From Borrelia recurrentis A1 (GTDB lineage: Bacteria > Spirochaetota > Spirochaetia > Borreliales > Borreliaceae): 64,000 nt of DNA. The DNA is taken from the NCBI RefSeq assembly GCF_000019705.1, contig NC_011244.1:1-64000 (forward strand). The letters are read 5' to 3'. The first letter of the stretch is position 1. Every line of letters starts with the position of its first letter. Positions 16,218-25,621 of this stretch are shown piece by piece. The notes beneath the pieces are model-generated. The model was not told the DNA's origin. It ran no database searches and saw nothing but the letters and a program-made list of their open reading frames with translations. Made by a program: the position numbers and the translations under genes.

Positions 16218-18008
16218 ATGTTAAAAAATTATATATTAAATATGAGAAACTTAAAAAAGTCTATTAACGAAATGATACTCTCTCCTTCAGGATTTAGAAA
16301 AATATTTGCACAATCAAAAAAAGAAAATTCAATGGATAATGAAATAAATGAAGATGATAAAATATTAGTTGCAATAATATCACTTACAATATCTAATTAC
16401 TTTCAAGACAAGCCAAAACAATACATTAACGTTGGATTGGATTCAAGAGCAACGGGAAACGTAATATCACAAATAATAATTAAAACATTAATTTTAAACA
16501 ATAACAAAATTAATTTTTTTGGTATACTTCCAATACCAGAAATTTTGGCTTACACAAAAATTAGTAAAAATTCAAAAGGATTCATATACATTTCTGCTAG
16601 CCATAATCCTAAAGGATATAATGGTATTAAAACTGGTCTAGATGATGGGGGCGTGTTAAATTCAAATGAAATAAACAAAATAATAAAACAAATCAAATCT
16701 AATATCCAAAATGAAAATCTAATAAAAAATCTAATAAAAAAATTACAAAATTTTAATAATAATACTAAATACTTAAAAACATATGAAACAATCATAGCTT
16801 CAAAAGACAAATTGAAAGCACAATCTTACAACGCATATAAATCACTAATGCAACAAATCATATATTCAGACGAGTATAACCAAGAAAACATTGATATACT
16901 AAAAGCAAATATCAAAAAAGAACAAATAGGAATAATAGCTGAAATGAACGGAGGATCTCGCATCAATTCAATTGATAAAGAAATACTTCAATCTCTAGGA
17001 CTAAAATTAGAATTTTATAACACTGAAATTGGCATTTTTAAGCATGGAATGACTCCTGAAGGAAAATCTTTAAACATGTGCAAAAAAATATTAGAACAAA
17101 AATTTCAAAAAGACAATTCATTCCAACTAGGATATGTACCTGACTGTGATGGAGATAGAGGAAATCTGATTACAATAAACAAAAATGGACAAGCAAATAT
17201 TATTTCATCGCAAAAAATCTTTGCACTCTCAGTACTCTCAGAACTTAGTTACCTTTATCATATAGGAATTAAAAAAAACTTAGCTGTAGTGGTTAATGAT
17301 GCAACTTCTCTAAATATCGAAAAAATAGCCTCACTATTTAATGCAAAAGTTTACAGAGTTGAAGTAGGAGAAGCAAATTTAACAGAAATGGCTGATATTT
17401 TACGAAACAAAGGACTAATAATAAAAATTTTTGGAGAAGGATCAAATGGAGGAAATATCACACATCCTTCAAAGGTAAGAGACCCACTTGCAACTGTTTT
17501 TAGCATTATAAAATTACTTAAAATCAAAAATCTTTACAAAATATGGTGCACATTATCTCAAAATTCATATAATGAATACTATAATCTCGATGACATATTA
17601 AAAACAATCAACTTTTACAGTAATGTAGAAGTATCATCAAAAGAAGCTATACTTAAAATAAGAGTACAAAATCAAGAAACATTAAAAACTAACTATGAAA
17701 AACTATTAAAAACAGAATTTAACAAAAATAATACGATAATAAACCAATTACAAATTAACAATTATGAAATCCTTAATTACGAAGGAATAACACAAACTAC
17801 TACTAGAACCCGTGATGCATCAGGAGGCCTTAAAGTTTTACTCAAAAATGACAAACACGAAATAATTGGCAGCTTATGGATGCGTGGCTCAAAAACAGAA
17901 CCTATATTCAGAGTACTAAGCGAAGTTAAATCTGAATATCACAATTTATTATACGATATTTTGGATTTTCACAAACACTTAATAAAAACTGCAAACTCAA
18001 TAATATAA
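16218..18008 (+). CDS. pgm: Phosphoglucomutase/phosphomannomutase
   Basis: It encodes 596 aa of the alpha-D-phosphohexomutase family. The phosphoserine loop ISASHNPKGYNG is at about 125-136, the metal loop PDCDGDRGN at about 308-316, a sugar-binding loop GEGSNGG near 407 (more often GEESGG), and the phosphate-binding RGSKTEPIFRV near 556. It interconverts glucose-1- and glucose-6-phosphate or mannose equivalents, feeding UDP-sugar synthesis. It diverges from the UDPGP gene across about 90 bp, with TATACT at 16196-16201 and an aagag RBS. A longer insertion-rich middle is typical of PGM2-like members. Confidence 0.9.
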   Translation: MLKNYILNMRNLKKSINEMILSPSGFRKIFAQSKKENSMDNEINEDDKILVAIISLTISNYFQDKPKQYINVGLDSRATGNVISQIIIKTLILNNNKINFFGILPIPEILAYTKISKNSKGFIYISASHNPKGYNGIKTGLDDGGVLNSNEINKIIKQIKSNIQNENLIKNLIKKLQNFNNNTKYLKTYETIIASKDKLKAQSYNAYKSLMQQIIYSDEYNQENIDILKANIKKEQIGIIAEMNGGSRINSIDKEILQSLGLKLEFYNTEIGIFKHGMTPEGKSLNMCKKILEQKFQKDNSFQLGYVPDCDGDRGNLITINKNGQANIISSQKIFALSVLSELSYLYHIGIKKNLAVVVNDATSLNIEKIASLFNAKVYRVEVGEANLTEMADILRNKGLIIKIFGEGSNGGNITHPSKVRDPLATVFSIIKLLKIKNLYKIWCTLSQNSYNEYYNLDDILKTINFYSNVEVSSKEAILKIRVQNQETLKTNYEKLLKTEFNKNNTIINQLQINNYEILNYEGITQTTTRTRDASGGLKVLLKNDKHEIIGSLWMRGSKTEPIFRVLSEVKSEYHNLLYDILDFHKHLIKTANSII

Positions 18009-18084
18009 TCTCAACACTGAAAATAAAAATTAACAATTTACTTTATAGCCACAATTAAAACAATTAATACTCAAAATTACTTTT

Positions 18085-19137
18085 TTATTTATATTTCGCC
18101 ATTTTTTCTATATTCCTTCTAATTCCATTCCATGTTTTTGATATACCCATTAAATTCTTAGCATCTCTTACAGTTTCTAATGCAACCTTTCGAGCCTTAT
18201 TTGTACCTTCAAAAATTATCTCATCAACATAACCCTTCTTAGCTTTAAAGAATTCTCTTCTCTCCCTAATTGGAATTAAGAATTGATTTAAAACATTAAA
18301 AAGTCTCTCTTTAACTTCAATATCTCCAATTGTACCTTTTTTATATCTACTCTTAAGTTCACAAAGCTCATCCATATCACTATTAAAAAGATCATGATAA
18401 ATAAAAACAGGATTACCATCAACTTCTCCCGGTATATCCGCTCTTATTCTTTTTGGATCTGTAAACATAGACATAACTTTTTTGCGTAATGATCTTTCAT
18501 CATCATTTAAAAATATTGCATTACCAAGACTTTTACTCATCTTAGTTTTACCATCAATTCCCACAAGAGTATGAAAATCCGTAAATATAGCTTCAGGAAT
18601 TGGAAAAAAATTCTCACCATAAAGAAAATTAAATTTTCTAGCAAGTTCTCTTGTAAGCTCAATATGAGATTCATTATCACGTCCAACAGGAACAAAATCA
18701 GCCTTTGCCATTAAAATATCTGCACTCATTAAAACAGGATAACCTAATAGCCCATAAGGAATTTCACTCAGTCCAGCATTAATGCTCATATCTTTTATAC
18801 TAGGAATTCTTTGCAAACGATTAACCATAACAATCATTGATAATATTAAATTTAACTCTAAAAGCTCAGGTATTGCTGATTGCAAATAAATATTAACTCT
18901 CTCAGGATCAATTCCACAAGACAAATAATCCAAAACTATTTCTCTAACATTAATTGATATCTCACTAATGCTCTTTAGGTCTGATTGTGTAGTAAGAGTA
19001 TGTAAATCCGCTATAATAATATAAGTCTCATACTCTTCCTGATACTTTAATCTGTTAACAATAGATCCCACATAATGCCCCAAATGAAGAGAACCTGTAG
19101 GCCTATCACCTGTAAGAATAACTTTTTTTTGCATCAA
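18085..19137 (-). CDS. trpS: Tryptophanyl-tRNA synthetase
   Basis: It encodes 350 aa. The class I signature appears as PTGSLHLGHYVG (residues 13-24) and the second signature as KMSKS near 203. The internal DNESHIELTRELAR and FPIPEA segments are typical of TrpRS. It charges tRNA-Trp in the cytoplasm. Its start overlaps the end of the upstream membrane-protein gene by 4 nt, so the two form an operon. It converges with pgm. Confidence 0.95.
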   Translation of the reverse strand: MMQKKVILTGDRPTGSLHLGHYVGSIVNRLKYQEEYETYIIIADLHTLTTQSDLKSISEISINVREIVLDYLSCGIDPERVNIYLQSAIPELLELNLILSMIVMVNRLQRIPSIKDMSINAGLSEIPYGLLGYPVLMSADILMAKADFVPVGRDNESHIELTRELARKFNFLYGENFFPIPEAIFTDFHTLVGIDGKTKMSKSLGNAIFLNDDERSLRKKVMSMFTDPKRIRADIPGEVDGNPVFIYHDLFNSDMDELCELKSRYKKGTIGDIEVKERLFNVLNQFLIPIRERREFFKAKKGYVDEIIFEGTNKARKVALETVRDAKNLMGISKTWNGIRRNIEKMAKYK

Positions 19138-20225
19138 TTTTTCTTATTATTAAAATTATTATCAATATTATCAAGGGTTAATATCTTAGAACCACTTAAA
19201 AATACAGAAAAAGGTCGCAAATATACTATATTATCTACTATTACCTTTATAATAACTGTAAAAGGATAAGCTATCAAAAGTCCCACTATGCCCCAAAGCC
19301 ATCCCCAAAAGAAAAGAAAACAAAGCAATAAAAAAGGAGACAGATCAAGTCTATGTCCCTGCATCTTTGGCTCAAGAATATTTCCAATCAACATCTGAAC
19401 AAATGTATTATATATAAATATATAAAGCACTAAATTTAAATCAGGATAAAACTGCACCAAAGCAGCTATCATAATAAAAAAAACAGCCAAAATCGAACCT
19501 ATACTTGGAATAAAATTAAAAACAAATGTAAGCACAGCCCATACACGAGGAAAATCCTGCCCAAACAACTTTAAACCTATAAATACCAACAATCCAGTAA
19601 GAAAGCTAACAAACACCTTAATTCCCAAATATTTACTAATTTGATTATTGATTGTACTCAAAACTTCAATAAACATACTTGAAACAGATCGTTTAAACGC
19701 ATTTTTAACTTTTATGTCAAAAATATGTATTTCTGATAACAAAAAATATAATAATAAAAATAAAACCACCAAACTGCTTGCAAATCCAATAATTTCATTA
19801 GATATCCTAGTTAAAAAAGGATAAATATATTTAGAAAAATCAATATTACTAATAATAGCACTATCTAATTTATACTTCTCAAGAATATCTACTATAATAA
19901 AAATCAATTGTTTTTGATAATAAGGAAGTTGATCAATTAAAACAGTAACACTGTAATATACAAAGCTAAAAACTAAATAAGAAAATAAAAAAAGAACAAA
20001 AAAAATTATAAAAATAATTAAAACTCTTGGTATCTTTAACTTTTTAAGAAAAGTATAAATAGGATAAACTAAAAATCCAAGCAATACTGCAATAGATAAA
20101 GGCTTAAATATCGTTTGGGCCACTTTTAAAATAGTAATCAACATTATAATTAAAGCTACAACATAAAAAATCGACTGTAATCTAACAAACTTAAATCTAT
20201 CGGTTGTTTTTATTTCTAAAGCCAT
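19134..20225 (-). CDS. AI-2E/PerM family integral membrane protein
   Basis: It encodes 363 aa with about eight hydrophobic segments: two near the N-terminus (VALIIMLITIL; IAVLLGFLVYPIYTFLK), then RVLIIFIIFFVLFLFSYLVF, and others. The family hallmark near the C-terminus, FNFIPSIGSILAVF, and the later NILEPKMQGHRLDLSPFLLL are clear. PerM/AI-2E family proteins are permease-like; individual substrates (including sodium/proton exchange) differ, so none is assigned. A purine-rich GGGGGGAAATAAGAG precedes the ATG. It is cotranscribed with trpS. Confidence 0.8.
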   Translation of the reverse strand: MALEIKTTDRFKFVRLQSIFYVVALIIMLITILKVAQTIFKPLSIAVLLGFLVYPIYTFLKKLKIPRVLIIFIIFFVLFLFSYLVFSFVYYSVTVLIDQLPYYQKQLIFIIVDILEKYKLDSAIISNIDFSKYIYPFLTRISNEIIGFASSLVVLFLLLYFLLSEIHIFDIKVKNAFKRSVSSMFIEVLSTINNQISKYLGIKVFVSFLTGLLVFIGLKLFGQDFPRVWAVLTFVFNFIPSIGSILAVFFIMIAALVQFYPDLNLVLYIFIYNTFVQMLIGNILEPKMQGHRLDLSPFLLLCFLFFWGWLWGIVGLLIAYPFTVIIKVIVDNIVYLRPFSVFLSGSKILTLDNIDNNFNNKKN

Positions 20226-20337
20226 CTCTTATTTCCCCCCCATTAAAATTATTATGAAAAATAATTTAAAAGTAAAGTCAATACTAAAACTTAAATTCAT
20301 TAATTAAAATTAAACTCATACAAAACATATACATGGT

Positions 20338-21195
20338 TCATATATTTGAAAAAATTTTTTCCATTATCCAATTATACAACTTAGTTCCCTTACCATAATT
20401 AGCCTCAGCCAAATCTCCTACCCTTTTTTCCTTAACTAACTTTTTAGCATTCTCATTATTGCCATAATAAACTGTTAATGTATTTTTATAGTGATTTAAA
20501 TTATTATTCAAAATCTCAAAAGCTGGAATATCATTAAAACCATCTGCAATATAAAACATATTTTCAAAAGGAATTTCTCTTCTACTTTTTGGAATTCGCT
20601 TATTAATTTTATCATAAGATCCCTTATTTAATTCAAAAATTACTCTAGTCTTTATTGTATGATCTACAAAATAACATACACTACTTAAAACACTATTTTC
20701 CGAAAATTTATTATCTAAACTCTGATAAAAAGGCATAAGGTACGAATCCACAAATTCACAAGCCCAGACCTTAGTAACATAAGAAGCAATACTACTACCC
20801 AAAATCATTTGTCTAAAACCACTAGACACAATATAAATGTTGACAATTGCATCTGATTTTTTTAGACTTTCATTTATATCACTTATTTCTTTAAACAAAT
20901 CAATCACACCTTCAAAAAACTTTAACTTTGAACCTAATTCAAATAATATTTTATTATTTAATCCTCTAAAAATACCTTCTCTTACGTAAGTTAAAAAATG
21001 TGATAAATATATCATCTCATTAGTAATAATATTACAACTATTTTCATTATAAGTAACAGATAAATTTTCAACTTCACTCCAAAACAAATTAGCATCAACA
21101 TTATACTCATCAAAAAGTACTTGCTGCATGTTACCATAAATTAAAGTATCATCAAAATCAAAGATAAAAGCTATAATTTTTTCTTTTTTACTCAT
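20338..21195 (-). CDS. HAD-superfamily hydrolase
   Basis: It encodes 285 aa. HAD motif I is FDFDDTL (residues 12-18), motif II is VSSGFRQMILG in the middle, and motif IV is FYIADGFNDIPAFEIL near 215-230. This layout resembles HAD subclass IB phosphatases with a helical cap, but the substrate cannot be read off. No signal peptide or membrane segment is present, so it should act in the cytoplasm. It is divergent from cdaA across an AT-rich gap with an inverted repeat. Confidence 0.7.
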   Translation of the reverse strand: MSKKEKIIAFIFDFDDTLIYGNMQQVLFDEYNVDANLFWSEVENLSVTYNENSCNIITNEMIYLSHFLTYVREGIFRGLNNKILFELGSKLKFFEGVIDLFKEISDINESLKKSDAIVNIYIVSSGFRQMILGSSIASYVTKVWACEFVDSYLMPFYQSLDNKFSENSVLSSVCYFVDHTIKTRVIFELNKGSYDKINKRIPKSRREIPFENMFYIADGFNDIPAFEILNNNLNHYKNTLTVYYGNNENAKKLVKEKRVGDLAEANYGKGTKLYNWIMEKIFSNI

Positions 21196-21224
21196 AAATA
21201 AAAAATAAATTTAATTTAAGATTA

Positions 21225-21250
21225 ACTTGTATTAAAATATATATACAAGT
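21225..21250. repeat. 8-bp inverted repeat in the divergent HAD/cdaA promoter region
   Basis: acttgtat (21225-21232), a 10-nt AT-only spacer, atacaagt (21243-21250). It is placed between two divergent starts, so an operator is possible, but no regulator is known to me for this site. Confidence 0.4.
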
Positions 21251-21314
21251 ATGAATATATTCAATACATTATGTATAGTAAAATTATATTATGTACAACA
21301 TCAGTTAAAAAGAA

Positions 21315-22091
21315 ATGCTTATGATAGACATAAATAATATAAATCAAATCAAAGATATCATCTCTAGGATATTAGACATAAGTTTAATTAGCATCTTAGT
21401 CTATTATATCTATAAAAATGTAATTAATTCCTATTCCGTAAATCTACTTAAAGGAATGATTATAATTACATCCATTGGCATCATATCTTATTATTTCAAT
21501 TTATATACGATCAATTGGTTATTAACTTACATAGCAAATATACTACCAATTGCAATGCTTATATTATTTCATCAGGAAATCAAAAAAATAATAATGCAAA
21601 TTGGAAACTTTAATCTATCTTTTAAACTTGTAAATAATAAAGAAGAAACTATAAAAACTATTACTGAAATCATTAAAGCAATCAAACATCTATCAGAAAA
21701 TAAATCCGGCAGCTTAATCTGCATAGAAAAAAAAATACAATTGGAACAAATAATAAACAAAGGAATAAAATTAGATTCCATTGTATCTAACGAAATTTTA
21801 ATATCAATTTTTGACTATGAAACACCTTTACATGATGGAGCAGTTATTATTAGCAATAATAAAATAGTATATGCTGGGTCTTTTTTACCATTATCTAATG
21901 TAGAATCTATTAGCAAAACATTTGGAACAAGACATAGAGCAGGACTTGGAATTTCTGAAAACTCAGATGCAATAACAATAATAACATCTGAAGAAACTGG
22001 ATCTATTTCGCTAACAAGAAATGGAAAATTAGAATATAATTTAAGCTTGAATGAAGTCAAAAAAAAACTAAATATTGCATTAATAGAATGA
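21315..22091 (+). CDS. cdaA: Diadenylate cyclase CdaA (c-di-AMP synthase)
   Basis: It encodes 258 aa: an N-terminal membrane part of about three helices (residues 18-90) followed by a DisA_N/DAC domain. The catalytic DGA motif (HDGAVII) is near 174, and the RHR motif (GTRHRAGLG) near 206. The reaction is 2 ATP to c-di-AMP at the inner face of the membrane. The next gene, a YbbR-domain protein, is the usual CdaA partner and regulator in other bacteria. The frame opens at 21315 with ATG codons at residues 1 and 3 (ATGCTTATG); an aaaaagaa run lies upstream. Confidence 0.9.
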   Translation: MLMIDINNINQIKDIISRILDISLISILVYYIYKNVINSYSVNLLKGMIIITSIGIISYYFNLYTINWLLTYIANILPIAMLILFHQEIKKIIMQIGNFNLSFKLVNNKEETIKTITEIIKAIKHLSENKSGSLICIEKKIQLEQIINKGIKLDSIVSNEILISIFDYETPLHDGAVIISNNKIVYAGSFLPLSNVESISKTFGTRHRAGLGISENSDAITIITSEETGSISLTRNGKLEYNLSLNEVKKKLNIALIE

Positions 22092-22094
22092 ATA

Positions 22095-23087
22095 ATGATG
22101 ATAACTAAAAAATTTATAAACATAATTAAGTTATTATTTGAAGATTGGCAAAATAAAGCCATTTCTATCCTAATAGCTATTATTATGTTCATCACGTTTT
22201 ACTTTAACAGCATAGAATCGGTCAATATAGAAAAAAATTTTAATATTTTACTAGAAAATGAAGTCACATTGGGTAAAATGCCTGATTTTAATAAAATATT
22301 ACTTACAGTCAAAATTAATAAAAAAGATTCAAAATATTTAGATTTTGAACGAATAATTTTATCAGTTGAAGCTAATAACATAAAAGAAGCTGGAGAATAT
22401 GAATTGCCAATAAAAATTAAAAATTTTAATCCTATTCCTATAGTTGAATATAAACTCTCAAAAAACAAAATCAAGATAAATCTTGATAAAAAAATTTCAA
22501 AATTAGTAAAAGTCGAACCCAAGTTCAAATTAATTGAAAAAGAAGGAAAAGGTGAATATTTTATTGCAAAATATAACATAGTACCTGAAAGACTAACAAT
22601 ACATGGCCCTGAAAAAGTAATAAAATCAATAAATACAATTAAAACAAAAATAAAAGAATTTGACACAAACACTGTATTTATTTCTGATCATCTTGAAGTA
22701 ATATCTCCAGATCAATTAATAACGCTTGAAAAAAACCACGTAATACTTAACATTACCTTAGGTAAAAAATATATACAAACAACAATAACAAAACCTAACT
22801 TAATTTTTAATAATCTAAAAAATGGGCTAGAAATAAAAAATAAAGAAAAAATTTTGGATTCAGAAAATGAAATGTTTATCAAAATAAGAAGTGGACTATC
22901 AGAAAAAATCACCAAAATGCATATAAATAATAACAATATTAATCTTAACCTCGATTTAAGTAAAATCGAAAATCCCGGAATTTATGATATTAAAACAGAC
23001 ATAATACTTAAAAATAACACTTATGGCATAGAAGTATATGAATATGAACCTAAAACAATACAAGTAGAAATAACTGCCAATGAATAA
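22095..23087 (+). CDS. YbbR-domain membrane protein, likely CdaA regulator
   Basis: It encodes 330 aa with an N-terminal membrane anchor ([18 protein letters not shown]) followed by exported beta-rich repeats. In YbbR/CdaR style these show as periodic VxxxPxxVxIxGPExxI segments ([18 protein letters not shown] is clear near 165-185). Known homologs bind CdaA and tune c-di-AMP synthesis. The gene starts 3 nt after cdaA and its end overlaps or touches acpS, so the group is an operon. Sequence beyond the anchor is divergent. Confidence 0.75.
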   Translation: MMITKKFINIIKLLFEDWQNKAISILIAIIMFITFYFNSIESVNIEKNFNILLENEVTLGKMPDFNKILLTVKINKKDSKYLDFERIILSVEANNIKEAGEYELPIKIKNFNPIPIVEYKLSKNKIKINLDKKISKLVKVEPKFKLIEKEGKGEYFIAKYNIVPERLTIHGPEKVIKSINTIKTKIKEFDTNTVFISDHLEVISPDQLITLEKNHVILNITLGKKYIQTTITKPNLIFNNLKNGLEIKNKEKILDSENEMFIKIRSGLSEKITKMHINNNNINLNLDLSKIENPGIYDIKTDIILKNNTYGIEVYEYEPKTIQVEITANE

Positions 23088-23091
23088 TAAA

Positions 23092-23469
23092 ATGACGAAA
23101 TCAATAGGATGTGATATAATAAAGGTCATGAGACTTTCTAGTTTTTTAAAAAATAAAAAAAAACTAGAAAGATTTTTTACACAAAGAGAAATTGAAAACT
23201 TAAAAATGAAAGGAAAAGGAGTTTTAGAAAGTTTAGCCGGTAAGTTTTCAGCAAAAGAATCATTGCTCAAAGCTTTAAGTCCACTAGTAAATAGTAAAAT
23301 AAAATATTCACTTAAAGATATTGAAATCATCAGTTTACCAAAAGGTAATGTAACGTTCCAATTGCATAATGATATTAAAAAATTAATCGCAAAAATGAAT
23401 CTAAAACTGTATTTAACAATTTCGCATGAACGGGAGTATGCTGTTACATTTGTAATAGTAGAAAATTAA
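23092..23469 (+). CDS. acpS: Holo-[acyl-carrier-protein] synthase
   Basis: It encodes 125 aa from ATG 23092 ([12 protein letters not shown]), the normal AcpS start, 4 nt after the YbbR gene stop. An upstream ATG at 23080 would add MNNK and overlap that gene. The metal ligand Asp8 in GCDII and the KFSAKES motif (Glu near 56) are intact, and the C-terminal [19 protein letters not shown] matches the family. The enzyme transfers 4'-phosphopantetheine from CoA to ACP. Borrelia is thought to lack full fatty acid synthesis, so the role of ACP there is of interest. Confidence 0.88.
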   Translation: MTKSIGCDIIKVMRLSSFLKNKKKLERFFTQREIENLKMKGKGVLESLAGKFSAKESLLKALSPLVNSKIKYSLKDIEIISLPKGNVTFQLHNDIKKLIAKMNLKLYLTISHEREYAVTFVIVEN

Positions 23470-23472
23470 TAT

Positions 23473-24321
23473 ATGAAAAAGATATCATACTTTACAAAAG
23501 AAGAAATTGAATGTCCTTTATGTAAACAAAAATTTAGAAAAGAGGAATTATTAACAGGAAGTAGCAGATTAATATCTGGCAAACTCAAAGTTGATTTAAA
23601 AAGAGAATATATCACAAATGAAAAGTACGGTGACATCTATCCCAGAATATATTCAATAATAGTATGTCCTAACTGTTATCTCTCAGCTTTCCCAAATGAA
23701 TTTCACACAATAACACTTATTAATAATAAAACAAAACAACTCCTAATAAACCATACTAATGAACGCAAACAAATAAAAGAAATTTTTGAAGATGACTTAA
23801 ACTTCAACCAACCAAGAAGACTTCAAGAGGGAGCTGCAAGTTATATCCTTGCAATAATGTGTTATGAACATTTAGACAAAAACCACAATCCAACCCTAAA
23901 TCAAGCAAAATGTGCAATAAGAGCAGCCTGGACATTAGAAGATCTAGAAAAGAAATATCCAAACAAAAACTATAATTATTTACAAAAAATATTTTATCAT
24001 AAAGCAGCATATCTTTATAAACTGACAATAGAAAAAGAACAAAATAACTCAGAACCCATTAATTTTGCAATCATTTTTGGTCCTGATACAGACAAAAATT
24101 ATGGATATGACAGTGTCTTATATTTATCAGGATTATTAGAATATTTTTATGGAAATATAGAAAATAAACAATACAGGTATAACCAGTTAATTGAAATAAA
24201 AACCCTTCTGTCTAAAATAGCCGGAATGGGAAAATCATCAAAAGAAAAACCTTCTATCCTCTTAGATAAAATAAAAGAAGTTTATTTTAAGATATCACGT
24301 GAAATAAAAACTTTTAAATAA
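23473..24321 (+). CDS. DUF2225 family protein with CxxC motifs
   Basis: It encodes 282 aa. Near the N-terminus ECPLCKQKF (about residues 13-21) and then CPNCYLSAFPNEF (about 71-83) form two CxxC pairs, a probable zinc site. The rest is helical with TPR-like spacing (AASYILAIMCYEHLD; KCAIRAAWTLEDLEKKYP). It agrees with DUF2225, a family of unknown function seen in spirochetes and Firmicutes. It lies 3 nt after acpS, and truA follows its stop with no gap. There is no signal peptide. Confidence 0.7.
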   Translation: MKKISYFTKEEIECPLCKQKFRKEELLTGSSRLISGKLKVDLKREYITNEKYGDIYPRIYSIIVCPNCYLSAFPNEFHTITLINNKTKQLLINHTNERKQIKEIFEDDLNFNQPRRLQEGAASYILAIMCYEHLDKNHNPTLNQAKCAIRAAWTLEDLEKKYPNKNYNYLQKIFYHKAAYLYKLTIEKEQNNSEPINFAIIFGPDTDKNYGYDSVLYLSGLLEYFYGNIENKQYRYNQLIEIKTLLSKIAGMGKSSKEKPSILLDKIKEVYFKISREIKTFK

Positions 24322-25059
24322 ATGAAAAAAATACTTGCAGAAATAGCATATGATGGCTCACTATATCATGGTTTTCAAATTCAACCTACAAAACCAACAA
24401 TCCAAGGAGAAATAGAAAAAGCATTAGAAAAAATCAATAAAACAAAAGTCAAAATTCAATCAGCAGGTAGAACAGATAAAGGAGTTCACGCAAAAAGACA
24501 AATAATATCTTTTTATATAAAAATAAATATTAATCTTAAAAATTTAAAGACAGCAATAAATTCTCTCCTAAAAAATGATATTAGAATAATTAAATTAAAG
24601 TATGTATCAAATGAATTTCAACCCAGATTTCATGCCAAGAAAAGAAAATATACCTATTACATACTTAACAATGAAAATCATTATCCTTGGGAAGAATATC
24701 AAGCCTACTATGTAAGAAAAAAACTAAATATTAATAGATTAAATACAATGGCTGAAATGTTAATTGGTTTGCATGATTTTACAACCTTTTCATGTATTAG
24801 AGATCAAACAAATTCAAAATTAAAAGAAATTTACTTAGCTAAATTTAAGAAAAAAAACAAATTTATCGTCTTTGAAATAATAGGCTCTTCATTTTTATGG
24901 AAAATGGTAAGATCAATAGTAGGAACAATGATCGACATAGAAATCAAAAATGAATCTGTTGATACCTTCATAAAAATATTAAAGTCGAAAAACAGAAAAT
25001 ATGCACGAACAACGGCACCTGCAAAAGCTTTATTTTTAGATAGGGTTTTTTATGAATAA
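24322..25059 (+). CDS. truA: tRNA pseudouridine(38-40) synthase
   Basis: It encodes 245 aa. It opens with the family pattern ILAEIAYDGSLYHGFQIQP and has the active-site block SAGRTDKGVHA with the catalytic Asp near residue 51. FHAKKRKYTYYI and FLWKMVRSIVGTMIDI are also typical. It isomerises uridines 38-40 in the anticodon arm of tRNAs. Its ATG follows the preceding stop codon directly and its end overlaps the next gene by 8 nt, so translation is probably coupled. Confidence 0.92.
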   Translation: MKKILAEIAYDGSLYHGFQIQPTKPTIQGEIEKALEKINKTKVKIQSAGRTDKGVHAKRQIISFYIKININLKNLKTAINSLLKNDIRIIKLKYVSNEFQPRFHAKKRKYTYYILNNENHYPWEEYQAYYVRKKLNINRLNTMAEMLIGLHDFTTFSCIRDQTNSKLKEIYLAKFKKKNKFIVFEIIGSSFLWKMVRSIVGTMIDIEIKNESVDTFIKILKSKNRKYARTTAPAKALFLDRVFYE

Positions 25060-25621
25060 AAATAAACTAATAAAAAAAATAATATTATTTAGAATACTGA
25101 AAAATAATATATCGGGAAACATTTATTACAACTATAAAGAAGAAATTGAAAAAATTAAAAATACAATAATAAAAGTTAAAAATGTAGATACATTAGAACA
25201 AACACATATCAAAGAAAATCAACCAATAAAATCAGTAGAACATAATACAAAACAAACCAATACAAAAAATTTATTAATAATATATATAGATAAAAAACAT
25301 TTAAATAAAAATACAAATGCAATAATCAAAAAATGGTGTGAAAGCATAAGTATATTAAATTATAAAATAATAAATAATTCTAATACGCTAATTGCAGAGA
25401 TTGATAATCAACAACCCAAAGCAATTCTTGCTTGCGAAGAAGTAGAATTATTTTTAAATCAAAACTTAAGAATTCAAATTGTTAGAGGATTTGAATTAAA
25501 ATTTAAAAAAATTCCAATAGTATTTACGCATCTTCCTACAAGTCAAATAAGCAATCCAGAACTCAAAAAAGAAATCTGGCAAGATCTAAAAATGATAAAA
25601 GGCATAGTAAAATATGGATGA
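25052..25621 (+). CDS. Degenerate family-4 uracil-DNA-glycosylase-like protein (BB0013 position)
   Basis: It encodes 189 aa: a short N-terminal segment, a Lys/Asn/Thr-rich linker (about 45-75), and a C-terminal domain. The end of that domain, QPKAILACEEVELFL then IVRGFELKFKKIPIVFTHLP and SNPELKKEIWQDLKMI, follows the end of family-4 uracil-DNA glycosylases (IPVxPTYHPxxLLRNPxLKxxxWxDL). The catalytic His region YHP reads HLP here, and neither the GEAPG motif nor the iron-sulfur cysteines are present. It is wedged between truA and priA with 8-nt overlaps on both sides. I infer a non-catalytic fold relative, perhaps DNA-binding. The match is by eye. Confidence 0.55.
   Translation: MNKNKLIKKIILFRILKNNISGNIYYNYKEEIEKIKNTIIKVKNVDTLEQTHIKENQPIKSVEHNTKQTNTKNLLIIYIDKKHLNKNTNAIIKKWCESISILNYKIINNSNTLIAEIDNQQPKAILACEEVELFLNQNLRIQIVRGFELKFKKIPIVFTHLPTSQISNPELKKEIWQDLKMIKGIVKYG

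Noticed and set aside
16550-16810. Minus-strand frame opposite the pgm phosphoserine loop
   Set aside because: It is antisense to a strongly conserved enzyme region and has no supporting signals.
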